Below, one piece after another: positions 23,546-32,000 of a stretch of 33,944 nt of DNA. The translations under genes were made by a program, and so were the position numbers. Origin of the DNA: Kiritimatiellia bacterium (GTDB lineage Bacteria; Verrucomicrobiota; Kiritimatiellia; SS1-B-03-39; UBA6053); assembly GCA_029936175.1 (NCBI GenBank), contig JAPYUI010000015.1, forward strand, positions 9,815-43,758, given 5' to 3'. The notes beneath the pieces are model-generated. The model made no database searches. It was not told the DNA's origin and was given only the letters and a program-made list of their open reading frames with translations. Position 1 is the stretch's first letter. The number at the start of each line of letters is the position of its first letter.

Positions 23546-24685
23546 CTACAGGCCAAAGCGCTTGAACTCTTCAATCGCATAGCGATCGGTACATCCCGCG
23601 ACGTAATCACAAACCGTGCGCTCGAGGCCTTCTGACGCGATGCGGCCCCGGGCCTTCAAGCCCAGGTCCTCGGGGTGGTCGAGGTAATGGAGGAAGAGGC
23701 CTTTCATCATCTCAACCGCCTCATCGTTGGCGGATTTCACATCGGGGTGATAATACAGGTGGTCGAACAGGAAGGTCCGGAAGGGCTCGAGCATACTGCG
23801 CATCCCTTCGCTGAAATCAACCAGGCGATCGGGTGCATGCATGACCTCGTCGGGCGACCCGGGCTTCCAGGCATCAGCGCGTTCACGAACGAGCTCCAGC
23901 ACGTCTTCGATCTGGACGGTAAAAAGGCAGCGGATGACGGTTGGCGCGAGTCGATCGGCGGGGCAAGCGGGATATTCCTTCATCACCCGGTCACGGGCAA
24001 AACGCCAGAGCTCCAGTTGCTCCAGCTCCGCTTCGTGGATGAGCCCGGCATCCAGGCCATCCGCGACGTCATGGGCCTGGTAGGTGATGTCATCCGCGAT
24101 GTCGGCGATTTGACCTTCTGCATATTGAAAGGGACCGATCGGGTACCCGTCGAGCATGCGCCCGGCATCACGGCTCTCGTGCTTGCGCAATCCCGCGCGC
24201 ACCTCCCAGGTCAGGTTGCAGCCGTCATGACCGGGATAATCGGCCTCCAGCAATTCTACCCAGCGAAGGCTCTGCTCATTGTGGTCAAAGCCCCCGTGGT
24301 CGGCCATCAATTCATTCAAGGCGCGTTCCCCACAATGGCCAAAGGGGCTGTGCCCGATATCGTGCGCGAGGCAGATACAGGCCGTGAGGTCCTCGTTCGC
24401 CCGCATGGCCCGGGAGAGCGTTCGCCCCACCGAGGCCATCTCGATGGTGTGGGTGAGCCGGGTGCGGTAATGGTCAGCTGTACCGTTGATGAAAACCTGG
24501 GTCTTGTACTCGAGCCGACGAAACGATTTACAGTTCACGATCCGGTCGCGGTCGCGCTGGAAATCCACCCGCCGGGAATGCCGGGACTCGGGATGAACGC
24601 GCCCGCGAGACTGGGAGCTCCGCGCCGCAAAGGGCGAAAGCCAGGCCTCTTCCAATTTCTCTCGTTCTGTTCTCGATTGTATCAC
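23546..24685 (-). CDS. dgt: dGTP triphosphohydrolase-like HD-domain protein
   Basis: I start this gene at the GTG at 24685 (379 residues) because the family core begins about there: RTEREKLEEAWLSPFAARSSQSRGRVHPE. The track ORF runs 123 nt further into the divergent Nudix gene and has no other start. The HD metal site is built from H79 (RLTHTIEMASVGRTLSRAM), H108-D109 (CLAHDIGHSPFGH), and a later aspartate in QIADIADDITYQAHDVADGLDAG. RDRDRIVNCKSFRRLEYKTQVF is the typical dGTPase lead-in. Such enzymes hydrolyse dNTPs to nucleosides plus triphosphate. The length and the lack of a large insert fit the type 2 deoxyguanosinetriphosphate triphosphohydrolase-like group. Only 23 nt separate it from the Nudix start. 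Confidence 0.88.
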   Translation of the reverse strand: MIQSRTEREKLEEAWLSPFAARSSQSRGRVHPESRHSRRVDFQRDRDRIVNCKSFRRLEYKTQVFINGTADHYRTRLTHTIEMASVGRTLSRAMRANEDLTACICLAHDIGHSPFGHCGERALNELMADHGGFDHNEQSLRWVELLEADYPGHDGCNLTWEVRAGLRKHESRDAGRMLDGYPIGPFQYAEGQIADIADDITYQAHDVADGLDAGLIHEAELEQLELWRFARDRVMKEYPACPADRLAPTVIRCLFTVQIEDVLELVRERADAWKPGSPDEVMHAPDRLVDFSEGMRSMLEPFRTFLFDHLYYHPDVKSANDEAVEMMKGLFLHYLDHPEDLGLKARGRIASEGLERTVCDYVAGCTDRYAIEEFKRFGL

Positions 24686-24708
24686 GAAGGCTACTATATG
24701 TTGTCGCC

Positions 24709-25242
24709 ATGATCGAAAAAACACTAAATTCGGAGATCGTTTTCGACGGACTGATCTTTGATGTCGAGCGGTTGGAAATCGGTCGCGAAGACGGCAGCCG
24801 TTCCGCACGGGACGTTATCCGGCACCACGGTGCGGTCGCGCTGGTCACGCGCAAACCGGATGGTCAGTATGTATTCGTCCGCCAGTACCGCAAGGCGGTC
24901 GAGCAGATGATGCTCGAGATCGTGGCCGGAACCCTGGAAAAGGGCGAAGACCCCGTGGACTGCGCCAAGCGCGAACTCCTGGAGGAAACCGGGTACATCG
25001 CGGACGAAATCACCCACCTCGGGGCCATCTACCCCTCCCCCGGCTACGTCGATGAGAAGATCGACCTCTATTTCGCGCCGGTCACCGGCGAAGGCCTCGG
25101 CGTACCCGACGCAGACGAACGGCTCGAATCGCTTGAGATGAACCACGCGGAAGTCGAGGCTGCGATCACGGACGGGACCTTCACCGATGCGAAGTCCCTC
25201 GCCGCATGGATGCTCTACTGCCGAAAGGTTTATGCCCCCTGA
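24709..25242 (+). CDS. Nudix hydrolase, ADP-ribose pyrophosphatase-like
   Basis: This 177-residue protein carries an exact Nudix box, GTLEKGEDPVDCAKRELLEETGY (GX5EX7REUXEEXGU). The preceding FVRQYRKAVEQMMLEIVAG and following SPGYVDEKIDLYFA are typical of ADP-ribose pyrophosphatases, which split ADP-ribose to AMP and ribose 5-phosphate. No clear Shine-Dalgarno precedes the ATG, and the transcript leader must be short because the divergent dGTPase gene starts 23 nt away. Its TGA overlaps the helicase ATG (TGATG), so the two genes are probably translated in sequence. Other nucleoside diphosphate substrates cannot be excluded. Confidence 0.93.
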   Translation: MIEKTLNSEIVFDGLIFDVERLEIGREDGSRSARDVIRHHGAVALVTRKPDGQYVFVRQYRKAVEQMMLEIVAGTLEKGEDPVDCAKRELLEETGYIADEITHLGAIYPSPGYVDEKIDLYFAPVTGEGLGVPDADERLESLEMNHAEVEAAITDGTFTDAKSLAAWMLYCRKVYAP

Positions 25243-27191
25243 TGGAGACGCGGATTGATTACGCAAACGAGTTAAACGCCGAGCAGTTTGCCGCGGTCCA
25301 GGCGCCTGACGGCCCGGTCCTGATCATCGCCGCGGCGGGTACCGGGAAGACCCGCACCCTTGTGTATCGCGTGGCCTGGCTGGTGGAACAGGGGGTCCCG
25401 CCCGGCAGCATCCTGCTCGTGACCTTCACCAACAAGGCCGCGCAGGAAATGCTCGACCGTGCCCGCACACTGGTCGGGCCCTCGGTCAGCGGCTTGTGGG
25501 GCGGCACCTTCCACCACCTGGCCAACCGTATCCTGCGCCGCCATGCCGAAGCCCTGGGCTACGGGACGGATTACGGCATCATCGATTCCGACGACCAGCG
25601 CAGGCTGGTCAAGCAAATCGTCGCGGACCTCGGGCTCAAGGACAAGCAATTCCCCAAGCCGGACGTCCTGCTCAGCGTCTTCAGCTATGCGATCAACACC
25701 GAGACCCCGGTCGAGGACGCGGCCTTTGATCGATTTGAACATCACCCGATCGAGATCCAGGACATCGTCCATGTGCACGCCGAGTACGAGAAGCGCAAGC
25801 GTACCATGAACGCAATGGACTTTGACGACATGCTCGTCAACTGCCTCGCGCTGCTGGAGGAACAGGAAAGTGTGCGCACCCACTACCAGGAACAGTTCCG
25901 CTACATCATGGTGGATGAATTCCAGGACACCAACGTGATCCAGTCCAAGCTCGTGGAACTGCTCGCCGCCCGGCACCGGAACATCCTCGTGGTGGGGGAC
26001 GACTTCCAGAGTATCTACGCCTGGCGGGGGGCGGACTTCCGGAACATCATTGACTTTCCCGAGGAGTACCCGGAAGCAAAGGTCTACACGCTGGAGACCA
26101 ACTACCGCAGCGTGCCGGAGATTCTCGCGGTGGCAAATCAATGCATCGCGGGGAATCCCGATCAGTTTCAAAAGGAACTCCGCGCGGTGCGCGACCCATC
26201 CGGGAAACCGCGTACGGTCTACGTGCAGAATGGCCATCAACAGGCGCATTACATCATTGAGACCATCCGAAACCTGCAACGCGAGGGCTACCCCCTGCGC
26301 AGCATGGCGATCCTGTACCGTTCCCATTTTCACTCCATGGAGATCCAGTTGGAGTTGGCCCGACAACGCGTGGCCCATGTCATCACCTCCGGCGTCCGCT
26401 TTTTCGAGCAAGCCCATATCAAGGACCTCTGCAGCCTCCTGCGCCTGGTTCACAACCCCGCCGATCAATTGTCCTTCGGCCGCCTGCTGGGCCTGCTGCC
26501 CGGCGTGGGGCCCAGGACGGTGCATAAGATCTGGCTCCTGATCGGGGAACGATTTGCCGTGAGCAACCCCTCCACCCGCACCCAGGTCATGAACGCCGTG
26601 CCGAAAAAAGCGCTGGCCCTATGGCAGAAAATAGACCCTATTTTCGACTGCTACACCGATGAGGATCTCCGCCGGAATCCCAGCGAAATCATTCACCTGT
26701 TCAACCGGGACTTCTACGATCAATTCGCGGTGGAGACCTTTGAAAACTACCCGCGTCGCAAGGAGGATATCAACGAGTTGATCGACTACGCGACCCGGTT
26801 CAGCAGCCTGGATGACTTTCTCAGCGAACTGGCCCTGGTAACCAACATCGAGGCCGAGGAGGCCCGGGCCAGCGGCGAGGAGGACGCGATCCGCCTCTCG
26901 ACCATCCACCAGGCAAAGGGGCTCGAGTTCGAGGTCGTCTTCGTCCCCTGGCTGACCGAGGAGATGTTCCCCTCCGGCCGGGCGATCGACGATGACCCAT
27001 CGGCCTCCGAGGAACGGCGCCTGTTCTACGTGGTGACCACCCGGGCCAAGGACGAGCTCTACCTGCTGATCCCGGAATACCGCCGCAAGCGCGATGGCGG
27101 AATCCAGTACTTCAACCCCTCACGATTTATCGAGGAGCTGGACGAGGACCTGGTGGAAAAATGCGAGCCCGGGTATTTCCACACGCTATAG
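25242..27191 (+). CDS. UvrD/Rep/PcrA-type ATP-dependent DNA helicase
   Basis: I use the ATG at 25242 that overlaps the Nudix stop (649 residues); the track start at 25206 would overlap it by 37 nt. It is a superfamily 1A 3'-5' helicase. Motifs: Q-motif LNAEQFAAVQ (11-20), Walker A AAGTGKT (31-37), Ia TFTNKAAQEM, II VDEFQDT (224-230), III GDDFQSIYAWRGA, IV LETNYRS, V STIHQAKGLEFEVVFVPWL, VI RRLFYVVTTRAKDELYL. It is shorter than UvrD (about 720) and lacks an extended C-terminal tail. It probably serves in repair or replication restart. A terminator follows 18 nt after the stop. Confidence 0.95.
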   Translation: METRIDYANELNAEQFAAVQAPDGPVLIIAAAGTGKTRTLVYRVAWLVEQGVPPGSILLVTFTNKAAQEMLDRARTLVGPSVSGLWGGTFHHLANRILRRHAEALGYGTDYGIIDSDDQRRLVKQIVADLGLKDKQFPKPDVLLSVFSYAINTETPVEDAAFDRFEHHPIEIQDIVHVHAEYEKRKRTMNAMDFDDMLVNCLALLEEQESVRTHYQEQFRYIMVDEFQDTNVIQSKLVELLAARHRNILVVGDDFQSIYAWRGADFRNIIDFPEEYPEAKVYTLETNYRSVPEILAVANQCIAGNPDQFQKELRAVRDPSGKPRTVYVQNGHQQAHYIIETIRNLQREGYPLRSMAILYRSHFHSMEIQLELARQRVAHVITSGVRFFEQAHIKDLCSLLRLVHNPADQLSFGRLLGLLPGVGPRTVHKIWLLIGERFAVSNPSTRTQVMNAVPKKALALWQKIDPIFDCYTDEDLRRNPSEIIHLFNRDFYDQFAVETFENYPRRKEDINELIDYATRFSSLDDFLSELALVTNIEAEEARASGEEDAIRLSTIHQAKGLEFEVVFVPWLTEEMFPSGRAIDDDPSASEERRLFYVVTTRAKDELYLLIPEYRRKRDGGIQYFNPSRFIEELDEDLVEKCEPGYFHTL

Positions 27192-27208
27192 CGGGGCCAG
27201 GCAAGCAA

Positions 27209-27230
27209 AGCGGGGCCTTCCCGCTCTTTA
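27209..27230 (+). terminator. Intrinsic terminator after the helicase gene
   Basis: AGCGGG-GCCTT-CCCGCT is a perfect 6-bp stem with a 5-nt loop, followed by CTTTA. It begins 18 nt after the helicase stop and ends the Nudix-helicase unit. The T tract is short. Confidence 0.6.
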
Positions 27231-27323
27231 ATGCCCAGCGGCAAGAGTCCACCCGCTGCGACGAGCCCTTTCGGGTCAATCATTTTAGTTGAAACAGCGT
27301 TCACTTTCCCCTAGGTTGCGCCC

Positions 27324-28865
27324 ATGTCTTCAACCCTGTCCAAGGTCTTTTCAGGCGGCATCTTCGGGATCGACGCCTTCACGGTGGAAATCGAGGTCGA
27401 TGCCGGCCATGGCGACCCGAAAATCGTGATGGTGGGCCTGCCGGACATGGCGGTCAAGGAAAGCCAGGACCGGGTGTGGACCGCCCTGCTCAACAGCGGA
27501 TTCGCCCCGCCGCCGGGACGCACCACGATCAACCTCGCGCCCGCCGACGTGCGGAAGGAAGGGCCTTCGTTCGACCTGCCGATCGCCCTGGGCATGCTCG
27601 CGGCGACCAACCAGCTGAACCAGGGCGCACTCGAGCCCTACACCGTCATCGGCGAGCTCGCGCTCAGCGGCGAAGTCCGCAAGGTGAAGGGTATCCTCCC
27701 GGTGACCCTGAACGCCCGCGAGGCGGGGCGCGAACGGATCATCGTGCCGACAAGCAACGCGGAGGAGGCCGCGGTCGTCGAGGGGATCGAAGTCTACCCG
27801 GCGAACAACCTGCGCCAGGTCGTCGAGTTCCTGAACGGCAACGAGGATATCCCCGCCAAGCGGGTCGATCTCGAGAGCCTCTTCGACGTGGCCAGCCAGT
27901 ACGAGGTCGACTTTGCCGAGGTCAAGGGCCAGGAGTACGCCAAGCGCGCCATCGAGGTGGCGGTCGCGGGGGGGCACAACCTGCTCAAGATCGGTCCCCC
28001 GGGAACCGGCAAGACCATGATCGCGAAACGCATCGCGTCGATCCTTCCACCCATGTCGCTCGAGGAAGCCCTGGAAACGACGAAGATCCACAGCATCGCC
28101 GGCACCCTGCCGGCCAAGCAGGCCCTGATCGGGAAGCGCCCCTATCGCTCGCCGCATCACACGGTGTCGGATGCCGGCCTGCTCGGCGGCGGTGCCTACC
28201 CCGTCCCGGGTGAGGTGAGCCTGGCGCACCACGGGATTCTTTTTCTCGACGAGCTGCCCGAGTTCGCGCGCAATGTGCTCGAGGTCATGCGCCAACCCCT
28301 CGAGGACGGCCAGGTCACGATCTCGCGTGCGGCCGCGACCGTGACTTTCCCCTGTCAATTCATGCTGGTCGCCGCGATGAACCCCTGCCCCTGTGGGTAC
28401 CACGGCGATTCGCAGCGGGAATGTCGTTGCTCACCCAAGCAAATCACCAGCTACCGCAACCGGATCTCCGGCCCCCTGCTCGACCGGATCGACATCCATA
28501 TCGAGGTGCCCTCGGTGAACTACAACGAGCTCTCGAGCATGGAACCCGGAGAGCCCTCCTCCGCCATTCGCGAGCGGGTCATCCGGGCCCGGAAAACCCA
28601 GCAGGAGCGTTTCAGCGATCTCCCCCACGTCCATTGCAATGCCAACATGGGCGCGCGTGAACTGGCGAAGTACGGTCTCCTCCAGCCGGAAGCCCAGGAG
28701 ATGATGAAGATGGCGATCAACGAGCTGAATTTCAGCGCCCGGGCCTACGACCGTATCCTCAAGGTCTCCCGCACCATCGCCGACCTCGCCGCCAGTGAGA
28801 CCATTGAGGGTGAGTACGTGGCGGAAGCGATCCAGTACCGCACCCTCGACCGGCAACTGTGGTAG
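27324..28865 (+). CDS. comM: YifB/ComM family Mg-chelatase-like AAA+ ATPase
   Basis: This 513-residue protein is full length for YifB/ComM. The N-terminal ChlI/Lon-C-like domain (1-165) includes VMVGLPDMAVKESQDRVWTAL and NLAPADVRKEGPSFDLPIALGML. The AAA+ domain has Walker A GPPGTGKT (224-231), FRSPHHTVSDAGLLGGG-like (here YRSPHHTVSDAGLLGGGAYPVPGEVSLAHHGILFLDELPEF), and MNPCPCGYHGDSQRECRCSPKQITSYRNRISGPLLDRIDIH with clustered cysteines. In Vibrio and Haemophilus ComM is a branch-migration helicase promoting integration of incoming DNA. Non-competent bacteria also carry it, so competence is not implied. No clear ribosome site precedes the ATG. Confidence 0.95.
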   Translation: MSSTLSKVFSGGIFGIDAFTVEIEVDAGHGDPKIVMVGLPDMAVKESQDRVWTALLNSGFAPPPGRTTINLAPADVRKEGPSFDLPIALGMLAATNQLNQGALEPYTVIGELALSGEVRKVKGILPVTLNAREAGRERIIVPTSNAEEAAVVEGIEVYPANNLRQVVEFLNGNEDIPAKRVDLESLFDVASQYEVDFAEVKGQEYAKRAIEVAVAGGHNLLKIGPPGTGKTMIAKRIASILPPMSLEEALETTKIHSIAGTLPAKQALIGKRPYRSPHHTVSDAGLLGGGAYPVPGEVSLAHHGILFLDELPEFARNVLEVMRQPLEDGQVTISRAAATVTFPCQFMLVAAMNPCPCGYHGDSQRECRCSPKQITSYRNRISGPLLDRIDIHIEVPSVNYNELSSMEPGEPSSAIRERVIRARKTQQERFSDLPHVHCNANMGARELAKYGLLQPEAQEMMKMAINELNFSARAYDRILKVSRTIADLAASETIEGEYVAEAIQYRTLDRQLW

Positions 28866-28954
28866 ACCGCGCCATCGCCAGGTGCGATCGGTCTGTTGGA
28901 AAAGACCAGGCTCAAGAAGGAAGCCTTCAAGGATTTGAAGCCGTTGTTTGTGAA

Positions 28955-29002
28955 GTGAGGGGGGCAATCAAATGGAATGAATGGAGCCCGTACCCCCCTC
29001 AC
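28955..29002. repeat. Long-loop inverted repeat between convergent genes
   Basis: GTGAGGGGGG (28955-28964) and CCCCCCTCAC (28993-29002) are perfect 10-bp inverted arms around a 28-nt spacer. The right arm covers the stop codon of the minus-strand propeller gene. No T tract follows, so a conventional intrinsic terminator is not supported, but the position between convergent genes suggests a role in 3' end formation. Confidence 0.5.
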
Positions 29003-32000
29003 TCCTTCTCATACGCGATGATCAACTCGGGTGGGGCTATGCCTTCTCTGGAATCGTATCGGATTCCATCGGTTGAGGTCGGACGTAACAGGATCGAAAT
29101 TTCACTGAGCCCATCGAGTTGAATCGCGAGAGGACGTTCGACAAATTCCTTCTCCCCTACCATTCCGATGACCCCGATTTTCCTCTTCGCCAACGGCCGG
29201 TGGGCAAAAGTGATCTTCTTTTCATCCCATTCGCCTTCGACGGTATAGACCGCCCCGGCATCCTTACTGCCCGGTCCTCCACATTTCAGCCTCAATTTGA
29301 CCGCGATTGGTTTACCGGGCAAATCAGCGAGACTGAACTTGATGAAAACCATCCCGTAGTCCACATCTCCCATGTTGGATCCACCGCCATCCACGGCAAT
29401 CGACTTGTTATTACCCTCGTTCCGATCAGGGTACTTCTGCGACACCCGACTATCAGCAACCGGATTCAATGAGACCGTCGGCTTGCCCGCCGGCCATTCA
29501 GGCATGGTGTAGAGACTGGGTGGCTTTGGCTTATCCAGATCCGCCGTCCGAATGATTTCGATCGCGTTGATTGAAGGAACCGCTCCAGACCGGTCTGACA
29601 GGGCCAACTCCATTTCCAGGTAATCAAAAACCTCAATGCCCTTGATTTCCTTCACGACCTCCAGAAAGGCGCCACCCGCCTCTTGGTCGATCCTAAAATC
29701 AGAAGCAACCATTTCCTCCTGCACGAAGATATTGAAGGGCCGGTTGAGCTTGGCGAGCTTCTCTGTCTCAGCGAAGTAGAGCCGCACCGTGTAAATACCC
29801 GGCATGTCCTTCTTACCGATGACAGGAATACCAAAGCGAACATTGCCACGATAACCACTGGTATGCAGCCAGGGGCGTTTCGATCCGCGGACCTTGCCCA
29901 CTGCGGAAAGTCGACGCTCAATCTTCAATTGGGTTCCTTCCACATCAAATCCGAGCTTCAATTCCAGCTCCCGCGTCTTGGAACTTCCTTTCGGCCGGGG
30001 ATAAGCCAGCCAGAGTTTTCCATCCACATCACGACGATCTCCCGGTGCGCCGAGATTAACGCTCAGGTGCTTGATCGGCAGGGTCTCCCCTGGAGCATTG
30101 AAGACACCCCAACCCCGGTCCTGATCCTCGTTCACCGGCTCAAGAGTGACGGTGGATTGAATGGCAAAAAGACACTGGCAGCCAGCGCTTGCCTCCGGAA
30201 TATGCACCAGACCATTGGCGGGAATCATATTGATGGTGCAGCCCGTGCGCATCCCGGCAAAGTGCGTCACACCATTGTCCTTGTTTAAATCGTAATAGGC
30301 CGTGGAAGCACTGCGGAAAAACATGATATTTTCCGTGGCTGCCACATGCCCGCAATGATGTCCGGAACGAATGAACCGCCATGGAGTCTCTTCGCCTGTG
30401 GTGGGGTGTTTCCTCATCTTGGGCTTCCCGGTGTAAAGGTCATACGCCCATGGTTCAGCGATGATGGTATCACCCGCCATGATCGGACGGATGCGATAGT
30501 CTGCCTCCCTGGACCAGAGTTCCTGACCCGTCCCCGCGTCCACCACCGACACCTTGCGCTGCTTGAATTCCCCGGAGATAAATTGATCCCAATAATGGCC
30601 ATTGCCACTGGCACCGGCTAAAACCAGTTTCCCATTCTTATACATCATCATCAATTCACCATGACTGCGATGAATCCCCGTACACTCGGTAAGGTCGAGC
30701 GCATCGGTCCAAAGTTCCTTCCCTGTCTGCAAGTCCAGAGCCACCGCCAGTTGGAGATCTGCCGCCTTGATCCGAGCCTCCGCAATCCGCTTTTCCTCAC
30801 CCTTGAGCCGCGCCAGCTCAGTCTTGTCCTTCTGGAGTTCCGCCTCCCTTTGCCAAGCGGTCATCTTGGAGTTGATCAAAAACGCCTTGTCATCACCCAG
30901 GGCAATGCAGAGCTGCGCAATGTTATTGCCCGAATAGGTCCACAACAGTTTCTTGCTGACCACGTCGTAAGCAAAAAGAGCCTTTGAATAATTGGCGCTC
31001 AAAAGGTCTGAAATACTCCCGACCAACACCTTCCCGTTCAGCCCCAAATATCCCCACTTGCTCTTACGGTTCTTAAGCGCTTCCGGAAGCGGGTAAACAT
31101 GCAGGAGCCTACCCGTCGCTGGATCGAATTGCTGACATTCCGTCTGGGTGGCCAGAAACACGCCTTTCTCCGAAGCCACAATCGCCCCCGGAAAGGTCCG
31201 CGTTCTCAAGCGCGGTCCGCCGGTATAGGACTGCTCCCAAAGCTTGGTTCCATTGTAAGCGTCATAGGCAAGAACGACACTCCGCCCAACAATGAACATG
31301 CGTCCATCCAACGCGACAGGAGGTGAGCCCTGGGTATGACGATTGATCATGTCGGTGGGCCCCGGATCCCCAAACCACAAGACCCCGAGTGGTGCTTTCA
31401 ATCGCGATTCCCGGCTTGAGGAGGTGTTCCCCGAATTGGCGTATTGATGCGTCCATGCTCCGGCTCCTGCAAGCCCTCCGCGCGTCACTCTCCCTCCTTC
31501 AACAGGACCGAGCTCCAACGAGTTCAGGAACGTAGCCACTTTGGGTTCAAACTTCTTTTCCCCCTTCGATTTTTTATCAAATAGCCCGAGCATCACCGTG
31601 CCTCCCAAAGGCCGCACCGTCCGCGCCACGTCTTTCGGGTTCCCTGGAATCCGTCCATCGAAGAACGCTGATTCGGACACCACCAAGTTGGCAAAATAGT
31701 TTGAGAAAGGAAGCTGGTTGGGATCACCATGAGCCACACTGATGCGCGAACCATAAAGCCCTGTCTTCGCCAATATTTTCCGAACCTTTGCGACAATGGA
31801 TGCATCCGATTCGATGGCGATAATCTTTAATTCACTTTGCTTCGCCAATTCATAGGCCATTTCACCCGTTCTCAGCCCCAATACCAGGCAGAATCCACGG
31901 CCGGGGTTTGCCTGTTCCAGCATGGCAGCCACTTCGTTCCGAATCAGTTCGGACATGTCCCCGCTCGGGAAGTGAAGGGCTCCTGGATCATCTGCACGCA

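Noticed and set aside
22529-23635. 368-residue plus-strand ORF
   Set aside because: It spans the antisense of trpD, the spacer and the dGTPase 3' end, with no recognisable motif.
25272-26525. 417-residue minus-strand ORF
   Set aside because: It is the antisense shadow of the helicase gene, whose motifs are unmistakable; it shows no family pattern of its own.
27289-27317. Possible promoter TTGAAA-N17-TAGGTT before comM
   Set aside because: The -10 match is poor and the implied start would fall on the ATG; a leaderless transcript is possible but unsupported.
27351-28403. 350-residue minus-strand ORF opposite comM
   Set aside because: Shadow of the comM gene, rich in His/Asp/Arg as expected for an antisense frame.
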